The translations under genes were made by a program, and so were the position numbers. This document shows, piece by piece, positions 27,105-35,368 of a stretch of 64,000 nucleotides of DNA. Under the pieces are notes generated by a model. The model was given only the letters and a program-made list of their open reading frames with translations. It was not told the origin of the DNA and ran no database searches. Origin of the DNA: Gammaproteobacteria bacterium. GTDB lineage: Bacteria; Pseudomonadota; Gammaproteobacteria; JAKBBU01. The stretch lies in NCBI GenBank assembly GCA_021773195.1, contig JAJFKN010000032.1, positions 62,001 through 126,000 of the forward strand. Reading direction: 5' to 3'. The stretch's first letter is position 1. Every line of letters begins with the position of its first letter.

Positions 27105-27248
27105 GAAAATCCTGTGGTTCTATTTAATGCTTCTTGCAAGGGGCACTATGATAACAAGTTTCTGGGCAAGATGCATGGTTTGAAGGCTTGTAGATGTCGG
27201 TTAATCCGCGCTATGATTGGACACCCCCCATGCATTTAAGGAGTCGGC

Positions 27249-28436
27249 ATGTCAGACCTCGCCCAATTAGAACAAACCTACGGTTCACAGAATTATGCCC
27301 CCCTGCCGGTGATTTTAGCCAAGGGTGAAGGCGTGTATTTGTGGGATGATAAAGGCAATCGTTATTTGGACATGATGAGTGCTTATTCTGCCGTGAGCCA
27401 CGGTCATTGTCATCCTCGTTTGGTGAAGGCATTAACCCAACAAGCCAGTCAATTAGCCATGGTGTCACGGGCTTTTTATACGCAGAATTTAGGACCTTTT
27501 TTAAAGCTTATATGCGAGGCCACAGGTTATGAAAAAGGCCTAGCTATGAATTCTGGTGCTGAAGCTGTAGAGACCGCTTTAAAGGTCGCTCGAAAATGGG
27601 CTTATACGAAAAAAGGCGTACCTGATAATAAAGCTGAAATCATTACGGCCCAGGGTAATTTCCATGGGCGCACTATTAGTATTACCAATATGTCATCGGA
27701 GCCGGCCTATAGAGCGCATTTCGGTCCCTATGATGCGGGTTCTGTTATTGTCCCCTATGGTGACATAGACGCATTGAAAAAAGCCATTAATTTCAACACG
27801 GCTGCATTTTTAGTGGAACCCATTCAAGGGGAAAATGGCATTGTCATGCCTCCTGAGGGTTATTTAAAGGCGGCCTATGATTTATGCTGTGAACAAAATG
27901 TCTTAATGATTTGTGATGAAATACAAACGGGCATGGGGCGCACGGGGAAACTATTGGCGTCACAACATGCGGGCTTCAAGCCCCACTGCACCACTTTAGG
28001 CAAAGCCTTGGGTGGTGGGTTATTGCCAGTGTCTATGTTTTTAGCCTCCAGTGACGTTATGGATGTTTTGCAGCCAGGGGATCATGGCAGCACCTTCGGC
28101 GGTAACCCTTTGGCTTGCGCCGTGGGCATAGAAGCCATCAATGTCCTCTATGATGAAAAACTGATGGAAAATTCTGAAAAACTGGGTCATTATTTTTTAG
28201 ATAAATTAAAACAGTTTAATAGCCCTTATATTAAAGACGTGCGCGGTTTAGGCTTATTCATCGGTATAGAAGTACAAAAGATTCCTGCACGGGAGATATG
28301 CCAGAAATTGTTAGATAAAGGCTTATTAAGCAAAGATACCCACGGTACGGTGATACGTTTAGCTCCCCCCTTGGTGATCAACCAACAACAGGTGGATGAT
28401 GCCTTGGGTATTTTAGCAAAGGTGCTGTGCTCGTAG
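27249..28436 (+). CDS. rocD: Ornithine aminotransferase
   Basis: Class III PLP aminotransferase converting ornithine and 2-oxoglutarate to glutamate semialdehyde and glutamate. 395 residues, close to the bacterial and eukaryotic ornithine transaminase family: NYAPLPVIL and YLDMMSAYSAVSHGHCHP near the start, MNSGAEAVETALK, ICDEIQTGMGRTGK, the PLP lysine in TLGKALGGG and GSTFGGNPLACA. Start ATG 27249 with AAGGAG upstream. It links arginine/ornithine use to proline and glutamate. Acetylornithine aminotransferase is the main alternative, but the sequence style favours RocD. Confidence 0.92.
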   Translation: MSDLAQLEQTYGSQNYAPLPVILAKGEGVYLWDDKGNRYLDMMSAYSAVSHGHCHPRLVKALTQQASQLAMVSRAFYTQNLGPFLKLICEATGYEKGLAMNSGAEAVETALKVARKWAYTKKGVPDNKAEIITAQGNFHGRTISITNMSSEPAYRAHFGPYDAGSVIVPYGDIDALKKAINFNTAAFLVEPIQGENGIVMPPEGYLKAAYDLCCEQNVLMICDEIQTGMGRTGKLLASQHAGFKPHCTTLGKALGGGLLPVSMFLASSDVMDVLQPGDHGSTFGGNPLACAVGIEAINVLYDEKLMENSEKLGHYFLDKLKQFNSPYIKDVRGLGLFIGIEVQKIPAREICQKLLDKGLLSKDTHGTVIRLAPPLVINQQQVDDALGILAKVLCS

Positions 28437-28485
28437 CATTATTTATAAACTGTCGAAGTATATGGTTAGCTGTTCTTCAACCTTG

Positions 28486-28544
28486 TTTATATTACATTAT
28501 GTGAAATCCTGCTTGCAACAGGCTTTTACATAATGTGATATAAA
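28486..28544. terminator. Long hairpin between convergent genes, probable bidirectional terminator
   Basis: TTTATATTACATTATGT (28486-28502) pairs with ACATAATGTGATATAAA (28528-28544) over 17 bp with one G-U, and an inner GAAATCCTG/CAGGCTTTT stem continues to a small CTTG-CAA loop. It stands between rocD and the convergent kinase gene. The outer arms supply A/T tracts on both strands, fitting a two-way terminator; a small palindromic repeat element is the alternative. Confidence 0.6.
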
Positions 28545-28572
28545 TATGGTGCTGTGGTAGCTGAAAGGGTCG

Positions 28573-30804
28573 CTACCTAGGGGAGCCACCTGGCATTAGT
28601 AACGTTAAAGCGGCTTCATCATCCACAGCTTTAGATTCTTGGCTTGTAGCTGAGTAGGCTTGCGATGGAGGAGAAAACGTACCCTGTTGACTTAGGTCAT
28701 GGCTGCTAGGCCCGGTGCTTTTCAAGGTGCGACGATGGACTGTTAATAATTGATAAACTTCCTCTGATGTATTACAGAAAAGCAAGCCGATAAAAAGTAA
28801 TCGATGGTTGCAGATTTTTCTAAAGGTTTCCTCGGGAAGTTCTATTTTTAACGCTTGCAATTTTCTTGTAGGCAATTTCGAATAATATTGTATTAATTCT
28901 TGGTGATTTTTTTTAGCTACACTCATACATATGGCAGGAGCATTTTTTAATTGTTCTTTTAGCCCATCATCTAAGGGCATGCCAAAGGCAGATAAACGGT
29001 TCAAAGCGCGAAAATATAACTGGGCATTGGTGATGGTGGGGTTATTACGTAGAGCATTTCCAATATGATGGCTTTCTAAAGAAAGATGTTGTTTAACAAA
29101 GGTTGGATTATGGGCCAAAGCTTGGGCTCCAGGGTAATCCATCACGATTTCTGCGTTGAGTAATTTTTCCATGAAGGTATTATAGTCATGTTGCTGTTTA
29201 TCCCATTGGTCATTGAAATGGGGTTGGGTTAAGGCTGTCATTTTTTTCAGTATAGGCACTAAATCTTCTTTGCGAGGAGGAACAGGTCCTTCTTCATCTC
29301 CGTCAGTTTCTGATGTTGCGCTGGCTGCAGCCTTATCTTCTCCAATGCTTTCGGACGTGCTGCACTCTGTTGCTGGTTTTAAGGTATCCCATAACAATTG
29401 GTATTGATTCAATGCGACAAAGAATTGCAAAACTTCATCCATGCTGGGACGTTCATTCCAATCCATATGCAACATGCGTTGCAGGAAGGTAAACAGAGGT
29501 TTCCGCACAGCCTTCGGTATTTCCAAATCATCAAATAAACCCTTGGTATCAATACCCATAGCCGTAATTGCAAAACAATTATGGCGCCCTCCTTGGGCAC
29601 TATCCCTTAGGTTTAATGCTTGTGTGGCGCCCAGCAACTGGACGAAAATAATTCCAAGGCTGAACACGTCCGATGTGATGCTGGGCATACAATCCATCAT
29701 TTCTGGTGCGGCGTATAAAGTGGTGCCAACATGATAATCAATTCTATATATCCGATTTAGTTCAGGCATGGCCAGAGATAAACCGAAATCCAGGGGGAAT
29801 GTATCAACTCTTTGATGTCCATTTTTATCGATTATTATGTGATAGAGGATATTGTCTGGCTTCAAATCCAAGTGCAAATGGACAGGTGAGTTTTTTCTAG
29901 GGTTAGCCATGAGCACGAAATGCTGGCATATACTTAGCAACAATTGAGTGAAAATGGAAAAGGGTAATGATTCCTTAGGGTTAATCAGATGATCTAGAGT
30001 CTTACCTGGGAAGTAGGGCATAAAAATATAGGCCTCTCCTTTTGATGATACAAATGAATCTGTGTCTCCAGAGTAATAGCTTCTTAGGATAATTACCTCA
30101 TTTTTAAGAGATTCTTTTTTTGCATCATCTATAAAATGCTGAGCAGCAATGATTTTAACGGCGGATCTGTTGTTTCTTTGATATGACCATGTATTGTTTT
30201 CAATTTGAGTGCATGGATAAGAAAAATAAATCTCGCCAAAACCACCTTTGCCAAGATAATAGGTTCTATCCACTAAAAAAATCTTGCCGGATTTTGTTTG
30301 AATCACCTCAAAGTTAGGGAAAAACTTAAAAGATATGATGGGTTGTTTTTGGGATAACCTGGTAATGGCTGTTTGGATGAGGTCCCGAGGAGGGAAGCGA
30401 TCTTTGATTTCGTATTTTGTGCCACCCATGGTTAAGACGATGCTACCTTGGATAGTTATTTGTTCATGAGTATCAGAGTGTGCAGTGAGGGTTAGCTCAT
30501 CATCAATCTGTAGTTGCTCGGCCTGCGCGAGTTTCAAAGTCTCATCATGAGTACAGGTTCTGATTGCATGGCTAGGGCCAGCATTCAAATCCACAAAGTA
30601 CGTGTTGCGCTCTTGCGTCACGACATAAGCTTCAATACTTCCACTACCATTTAATTGCACATGGTTGGTTCTGTTGCTGATACAGGCAAAAATCCCGCGA
30701 GAGGTGGAGAATAAATAAAAGCGATTACCAAAGATGCATGGAGTATCAGGTCTTAGTTTTTCCACTAAATCCGTAATATCAATAGATTGTTGGTTGTAAC
30801 TCAT
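28573..30804 (-). CDS. Eukaryotic-like Ser/Thr protein kinase, candidate Dot/Icm effector (kinase 1)
   Basis: 743 residues. A kinase domain occupies about 170-450: glycine loop GKGGFGEIY (185-193), catalytic lysine K216 in SAVKI, HLDLKPDN (311-318, Leu replacing the Arg of HRD), DFG 339-341, APE 366-368 and SDVFSLG. A beta-rich N-terminal domain of about 165 residues and a helical C-terminal part (about 500-743) flank it. No signal peptide or membrane segment, so it is cytosolic or delivered into a host. It is the most diverged of three tandem kinases on this strand, sharing the start MSY and domain order. A weak PmrA-like box and TACTAT precede it. Substrate unknown. Confidence 0.85.
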   Translation of the reverse strand: MSYNQQSIDITDLVEKLRPDTPCIFGNRFYLFSTSRGIFACISNRTNHVQLNGSGSIEAYVVTQERNTYFVDLNAGPSHAIRTCTHDETLKLAQAEQLQIDDELTLTAHSDTHEQITIQGSIVLTMGGTKYEIKDRFPPRDLIQTAITRLSQKQPIISFKFFPNFEVIQTKSGKIFLVDRTYYLGKGGFGEIYFSYPCTQIENNTWSYQRNNRSAVKIIAAQHFIDDAKKESLKNEVIILRSYYSGDTDSFVSSKGEAYIFMPYFPGKTLDHLINPKESLPFSIFTQLLLSICQHFVLMANPRKNSPVHLHLDLKPDNILYHIIIDKNGHQRVDTFPLDFGLSLAMPELNRIYRIDYHVGTTLYAAPEMMDCMPSITSDVFSLGIIFVQLLGATQALNLRDSAQGGRHNCFAITAMGIDTKGLFDDLEIPKAVRKPLFTFLQRMLHMDWNERPSMDEVLQFFVALNQYQLLWDTLKPATECSTSESIGEDKAAASATSETDGDEEGPVPPRKEDLVPILKKMTALTQPHFNDQWDKQQHDYNTFMEKLLNAEIVMDYPGAQALAHNPTFVKQHLSLESHHIGNALRNNPTITNAQLYFRALNRLSAFGMPLDDGLKEQLKNAPAICMSVAKKNHQELIQYYSKLPTRKLQALKIELPEETFRKICNHRLLFIGLLFCNTSEEVYQLLTVHRRTLKSTGPSSHDLSQQGTFSPPSQAYSATSQESKAVDDEAALTLLMPGGSPR

Positions 30805-30830
30805 GAAGTCTCTCTCTCGTTCATCGTCTT

Positions 30831-30863
30831 ATAGTATGAGTAAATCCTTAAGATAATGTAAAG
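30831..30863 (-). promoter_or_regulatory. Degenerate PmrA-like box and -10 for kinase 1
   Basis: On the minus strand CTTTACATT-AT-CTTAAGGAT (30863-30844) is followed after 7 nt by TACTAT (30836-30831). This has the half-site spacing and the 7 nt gap of the two perfect boxes in front of kinases 2 and 3, but only 7 of 9 and 6 of 9 half-site positions match. Treated as possible only. Confidence 0.4.
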
Positions 30864-30866
30864 ATC

Positions 30867-32777
30867 TTAATACAGAGCGTTTCGTGCTTTATCATAACCA
30901 AATTCGTCATCAGGCTGCTCCTCATCACTCGCGCTTGTTGTAACGGAAACGGAAGAAGAGGTCATTGATGGTGATGACAGTAAGCTAGGGCCGCCGCATC
31001 GAGCATAATCTGCAGAATTGGCTTGGCGCAAGGTGGCTTCGATGTTGTCGGAATTGCATGTTTCAATAGTTTTGCATAGCTCAGGGGATTGAGCCAATCT
31101 GACGAGTTGATGGAAGGTTATTTCTATTTTATGTGCCAGCAGTCTTTCTATAGCCTGACCTTGAATAGTCCCTTCTATATTTCCGCATAGACTTGGCTCA
31201 TTAGCCAGCCTGGCGTAATCTTCATGGCTGAGTGGAATCTTAAGTTCAAATAAGAGAAATTTTATAACATTATTATAAGTGTCTTGCTGTTTCTGCCAAT
31301 CTGGGTTAACGGATGCTGCGCTCAGTTCATCCATGTTTTTAGCACATTGACCCATTTCTTCTATATAAAGCTGGGTATTATCAGAAGATAATATTCTCAT
31401 GTATTGGTCAAAGGCTACGAAGAACCTTAATACATCATCCATGCTCGGGCGTCTTTCGTGATCCCAGGACAACATGGATTGGATGAAAGTTATAATTGAG
31501 GCCTGTATTGAGTTTGGAAGATCTTCTACGCCTAATTTATTTTCCAATAAGCCACTTAAGTCAAAACCAAAATAGGGCAGAGTATTAAACAGTTGTTTAT
31601 TAAATAAATCTTCCCTATTGTGCATAGCCACGGCATGTTCTCTAATGTTATTATATGCATCCAGACGCAGGGATAAGCAGTTTTTGGTGCCTAGTAGGTT
31701 CGCAAAGATAATGCCGAGAGAGAATATTTCCGATTTGATATTATTCATTCCTCTTGCTTTCTCTGGGGCCAAATAGAGCGGTGTGCCTGATACTCCTATT
31801 ATTGGATCCTGCGAGGAATATTTTTTTGAAAGTCCAAAATCGTGGACATAAACATCTTTTCCACAATAGAGAATATTTCCTTCTTTGGCATCCAGGTGAA
31901 GATGGGCATCTGTTCTACTGGTGTCATGGCTCATGACATGAAAATGTTGCACAATGCCACGGATGATACTGGAACGTGTTGCTAAATCAGGATTGTCTTT
32001 ACCCTGTGTAATGTCAGAGAGAGGTCTGCCGGGAAAATAGGGCATGACCATGCAAACTTTATTTTTATTACTAACAACAGCGGTGGTTTCAGGATAATAC
32101 TGGCGTTGGATTTTCAATTCATCGGTATTAAAAAGACGTCTATCCACGATTTTCACGGCAGCTTTCTTTGCAGGGTCAATAATCAATTTACTGTCATCCT
32201 CAGTCATAGGATAAGCCATGTAGACAGCACCATAACCACCTTCGCCAAGATGGTGACGTAAATCCACTAGGTATCTTTTTTTCTCCATATAGGTGGTGCC
32301 ATCATTACCGGTTCTCTTTTCTTCTGCAGTTACAATGGCATAATCGCTATCGCCATTTTTGTTTGGGTTAAGGGATGTGTAGCCTACTTCAGGCTCATCC
32401 ATGATCATTGTTTCCCAGTCAACAAAATAAGGCATGGAAGCCAAGTTTAAGTTACCATCTTTGCTTGGTGCTGAGATTATGTCGGCGTCGAGATAGCCAG
32501 TGTTATCTCCAGGAATAAAACGCATGACATGAGTGCTTATGTCACTAACGGAATAGATTGCGTCATTTTCATCACAGAGAATAGGATAAGCTTTTAATAA
32601 ATTACCATGATTTTTGCTTTGTAGAGGATTTGATCGTTCAACTAAATAAACAGCGTCGTCAGGGTGTCTAACATAAAAGAACGGCAGGTTGCTTTCCCCG
32701 ACATAAATAGGCGATTCAGGCGAAAGGTTGCTAACGGCTGCAGCAATAGCCTCTGAAGAAGGTTGTGGGTAACTCAT
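30867..32777 (-). CDS. Eukaryotic-like Ser/Thr protein kinase, candidate Dot/Icm effector (kinase 2)
   Basis: 636 residues. Kinase core: GEGGYGAVY (178-186), catalytic lysine K209 in AAVKI, HLDAKEGN (294-301, Leu for Arg of HRD), DFG 313-315, APE 337-339 and SEIFSLGIIF. The N-terminal 170 residues form a domain shared with kinase 3, with an identical MSYPQPSSEAIAAAV start. The C-terminal third is helical and ends in an acidic, Ser/Thr-rich tail (DEEQPDDEFG), the kind of tail often seen in type IV secretion signals. A perfect PmrA box lies 103-123 nt upstream of the start, which strongly suggests co-regulation with the Dot/Icm system. Substrate unknown. Confidence 0.87.
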   Translation of the reverse strand: MSYPQPSSEAIAAAVSNLSPESPIYVGESNLPFFYVRHPDDAVYLVERSNPLQSKNHGNLLKAYPILCDENDAIYSVSDISTHVMRFIPGDNTGYLDADIISAPSKDGNLNLASMPYFVDWETMIMDEPEVGYTSLNPNKNGDSDYAIVTAEEKRTGNDGTTYMEKKRYLVDLRHHLGEGGYGAVYMAYPMTEDDSKLIIDPAKKAAVKIVDRRLFNTDELKIQRQYYPETTAVVSNKNKVCMVMPYFPGRPLSDITQGKDNPDLATRSSIIRGIVQHFHVMSHDTSRTDAHLHLDAKEGNILYCGKDVYVHDFGLSKKYSSQDPIIGVSGTPLYLAPEKARGMNNIKSEIFSLGIIFANLLGTKNCLSLRLDAYNNIREHAVAMHNREDLFNKQLFNTLPYFGFDLSGLLENKLGVEDLPNSIQASIITFIQSMLSWDHERRPSMDDVLRFFVAFDQYMRILSSDNTQLYIEEMGQCAKNMDELSAASVNPDWQKQQDTYNNVIKFLLFELKIPLSHEDYARLANEPSLCGNIEGTIQGQAIERLLAHKIEITFHQLVRLAQSPELCKTIETCNSDNIEATLRQANSADYARCGGPSLLSSPSMTSSSVSVTTSASDEEQPDDEFGYDKARNALY

Positions 32778-32873
32778 GATGCTCTCTCGCCTTTAGTCTG
32801 TTAATTCTTCAATGATTATTCTTATGGTGGAATGAGGTGGATAAGCCACTTGTCATTACAGCAGGACATTATA
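32732..32873. repeat. Direct repeat A: kinase 5' end and leader (copy 2 at 34717-34858)
   Basis: 142 bp covering the first codons, the 5' untranslated region and the -10 of kinase 2 is repeated at 34717-34858 in front of kinase 3, with a single visible mismatch. The rest of the two genes is far more diverged, so this segment has been recently copied, gene-converted or strongly constrained. Confidence 0.92.
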
Positions 32874-32900
32874 TTTGTTCAATATTAAGGCAGCATTAAG
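32868..32900 (-). promoter_or_regulatory. PmrA box and -10 promoter element for kinase 2
   Basis: Reading the minus strand, CTTAATGCT-GC-CTTAATATT (32900-32881) is a tandem repeat with a 2 nt spacer, matching the PmrA consensus of Legionella and Coxiella (cTTAATatT twice). Seven bases later comes a perfect TATAAT (32873-32868). The box thus replaces the -35 element, as expected for a response-regulator-activated promoter. Confidence 0.85.
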
Positions 32901-33037
32901 GGAAGGTTAAATAGGCTGGTATTTATAGATAAATGGATGTTTACCTGTTTGGGGTCCACGCAGAATCAATGGGTTATGAGAATTTTATTGAGAGTGGCCA
33001 GGCGTCATAAGCCTATCCTCAGGGGAAGGTGACACCA

Positions 33038-34762
33038 CTAACAAATTCTGCACGAGGTTTCCGGTTTATTCACTCGGCCCTTCTCAGCCTTATCTTTCTC
33101 GTCATCAGTACCCACCTCATCGGAAGACGTCGTCGCCGACCTTGGTGTTAGCAGGCCGGCACCGCTGGGCTGTGCATGCTCTGCAGAATAGGAGTCACGT
33201 AAGATGGACAGAATCTCTATCTTAGACGTACATTCTGCGATATCTGTACATAGTTTTGGTGACTGTTCCATATTCATGATATCGCTGTAATCATAATTAA
33301 TACGATAATGAAATAAGCACATCACGGCAGTGTTATAAGTCGTTTGTTCTTTCTGCCAATTTTGATTAATGTTTCTTTTCCCCAGCTCTTCCATGGTTGT
33401 GGCATATTCCTTAAGTTTCAGCTTATAATCCTCGGCTTCATCCAAAGATAATATTGTCATGTATTGGTCGAAAGCGACGAAGAATCTTAATACCTCATCT
33501 ATGTTGGGACGTTGGCTGCGATTAATCGCTAACATGGATTGAATAAAGGTTGTTATGTGTTCTTTAATCTCATTACTACTCTCACCTTGGGTATGAGGTA
33601 TTATCTTCCCATGGAATAAACCACATAAGTTAAAGCTCAAACAAGGCACCACACGTACTAGATGGCGGTTTTTTAATAATGCTGCCATAGCAAACTTTCT
33701 AATGATGGTGCTGTAGGCTTTGTTTCGCATGTCTAGCGTCTGCTTTGCACCAAGTAGGCTTGCAAAAATAATACCTAGCGCAAACACATCGGATGATAAA
33801 GTGGTCTCTCCTGTAATAATTTCAGGCGCCATATGCAGTACCGTTCCAGAGACTGTATTTTCATAAACTTTTTCTGTTACTTTTTTTGCTATGCCAAAGT
33901 CCAGAACGTAGATATCCTTGCCATGGTAAAGAATATTGCTCCCTTTGGCATCGCGGTGGATATGAGCCTCTGTTCTGCTTGTGGTGTGGGCCATTAGGTT
34001 AAAATGCTGTGCGATACCGCAAATGATACTGGCAAGCGTGGTTAAATCAGGGGTGTCATTGCCTTGCATGATATCCGTTAGAGGCCTACCGGGGAAATAA
34101 GGTATAACCATGTAGATCTTATCTCTATTACTGACTGCGGCAGCAATTTGAGGGTAATATTGTCGCTGTATTTGCAACTCATCTTTCTGAAAAGAGCCTT
34201 TCTCTATGACTTTTACGGCTACTCTTTTTGTGGGATCAACCTTGAAGTCAGAGTGAGTAATGAGGTAGGCCATATAGACTTCAGAAAAACCACCACGGCC
34301 TAAGAGATGACGAAAATCTATTAAGTAGCTTTTTATTTCTTCATCTATATTTTTGTCTTTCACCCTAATGATGGCATAATCATTATTGCCATGTAGGTCT
34401 GGGTTGATGGGGGTGAAACTTGTTTTAGGTTCTTCAAGCGCTATTTCTTCTAAACCAATAAAATAAGGAATAAAGTTGCAGCCTAAATCGCTTGGATTAA
34501 CTTTAGCTAGCGCATCTGGGACTTCACTAATGGAATGGTTTGCGTTATTTTCATTAGTGAGTACAGCGTAAGCTTTAAATAAAGTGCCATATAGACAGCT
34601 GAATAAAGGGTTCTCGCGCGTGACACAATAAATTATGCCTTCAGCATCCTTAGCATAAATGAATGGTGGCGACGGAGTATTCTCGGAGTAAGTTATTGGT
34701 CCAGCTGAAAGTTGATTAACGGCTGCAGCAATAGCCTCTGAAGAAGGTTGCGGGTAACTCAT
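33038..34762 (-). CDS. Eukaryotic-like Ser/Thr protein kinase with C-terminal CaaX-like motif (kinase 3)
   Basis: 574 residues. Core motifs: GRGGFSEVY (155-163), catalytic lysine K184 in VAVKV, a complete HRDAKGSN (269-276), DFG 288-290, APE 312-314 and SDVFALGIIF. Of the three kinases this has the most canonical HRD loop. The first 15 residues are identical to kinase 2 and the whole N-terminal domain is homologous. The C-terminus is acidic then basic and ends SCRIC, i.e. Cys at position -4 with Ile and Cys following, a possible farnesylation signal for host membranes. A perfect PmrA box precedes it. No signal peptide. Substrate unknown. Confidence 0.87.
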   Translation of the reverse strand: MSYPQPSSEAIAAAVNQLSAGPITYSENTPSPPFIYAKDAEGIIYCVTRENPLFSCLYGTLFKAYAVLTNENNANHSISEVPDALAKVNPSDLGCNFIPYFIGLEEIALEEPKTSFTPINPDLHGNNDYAIIRVKDKNIDEEIKSYLIDFRHLLGRGGFSEVYMAYLITHSDFKVDPTKRVAVKVIEKGSFQKDELQIQRQYYPQIAAAVSNRDKIYMVIPYFPGRPLTDIMQGNDTPDLTTLASIICGIAQHFNLMAHTTSRTEAHIHRDAKGSNILYHGKDIYVLDFGIAKKVTEKVYENTVSGTVLHMAPEIITGETTLSSDVFALGIIFASLLGAKQTLDMRNKAYSTIIRKFAMAALLKNRHLVRVVPCLSFNLCGLFHGKIIPHTQGESSNEIKEHITTFIQSMLAINRSQRPNIDEVLRFFVAFDQYMTILSLDEAEDYKLKLKEYATTMEELGKRNINQNWQKEQTTYNTAVMCLFHYRINYDYSDIMNMEQSPKLCTDIAECTSKIEILSILRDSYSAEHAQPSGAGLLTPRSATTSSDEVGTDDEKDKAEKGRVNKPETSCRIC

Positions 34763-34858
34763 GATGCTCTCTCGCCTTTAGTCTGTTAATTCTTCAATGA
34801 TTATTCTTATGGTGGAATGAGGTGGATAAGCCACTTGTCATTACAGCAGGACATTATA
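34717..34858. repeat. Direct repeat A: kinase 5' end and leader (copy 1 at 32732-32873)
   Basis: Second copy of the 142 bp segment, covering the start of kinase 3 and its untranslated leader up to the -10 element. The leader of about 90 nt has no obvious reading frame and could itself be regulatory. Confidence 0.92.
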
Positions 34859-34885
34859 GGTGGGCAATATTAAGGCAACATTAAG
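34853..34885 (-). promoter_or_regulatory. PmrA box and -10 promoter element for kinase 3
   Basis: On the minus strand CTTAATGTT-GC-CTTAATATT (34885-34866) is followed after exactly 7 nt by TATAAT (34858-34853). The architecture equals that of kinase 2; the box itself differs by one base and the 7 nt linker is different, so the box is conserved while the linker is not. Confidence 0.85.
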
Positions 34886-34978
34886 GAATTATTAACAGAA
34901 TTTATTATTGTTTAGCTACTATTCTAGGGCTAAGGTACAAATTATTATAAGTCCTTTTAAAACAGGGGGGTTGGAGCA

Positions 34979-35350
34979 ACATGGCGTTGGGCAGGTGAAT
35001 ATCGCAAGTCCAACAAAAATATAGGGGTTGATTGGTTAACTATTCATGTGGAATTGAGAAAATTATTAGACGATGTTGAGCACCAATTAGAGATGAAAAG
35101 CTATGGAATCAACGAATTATGCCTTCGGTTTCATCATAGATTAGTCGCTATTCATCTCTTTCGCAATGGGAATGGTCGTCACGCAAGGTCCATGACAGAT
35201 ATTCTATTGGTATCCCAAGGTAGAAAAAAATTCACTTGGGGTGCCTCAGTGGAGCTTACATCGTCGAGTGAAACGAGGAAGGCATATATAGCCGCCCTAC
35301 GTGAAGCAGATAATGGGCATTACCAATTGTTATTGGACTTCGTTCGGTAA
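34979..35350 (+). pseudogene. 5'-truncated Fic-family gene (mobile mystery protein B-like)
   Basis: The frame reads TWRWAGEYRKSNKNIGVDW then ELRKLLDD, HHRLVAIHLFRNGNGRHAR and FTWGA, ending DNGHYQLLLDFVR. This is the C-terminal two thirds of the Fic-domain family annotated as mobile mystery protein B, including the whole catalytic motif HLFRNGNGRHAR (His, Asn, Arg present). The first 80 or so residues of the family, including any inhibitory helix, are missing, and the homologous frame has no start codon at its beginning; the only plausible start is GTG at 35048, which would give about 100 residues. Best seen as the remnant of a mobile AMP-transferase gene, although a short expressed Fic core cannot be excluded. 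Confidence 0.75.
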
Positions 35351-35368
35351 GCAGGATTGATTCAAGCT

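Noticed and set aside
35048..35350. 100-residue Fic core as an intact small gene
   Set aside because: Homology starts upstream of its GTG start and the family N-terminus is missing, so a truncated remnant is more likely.
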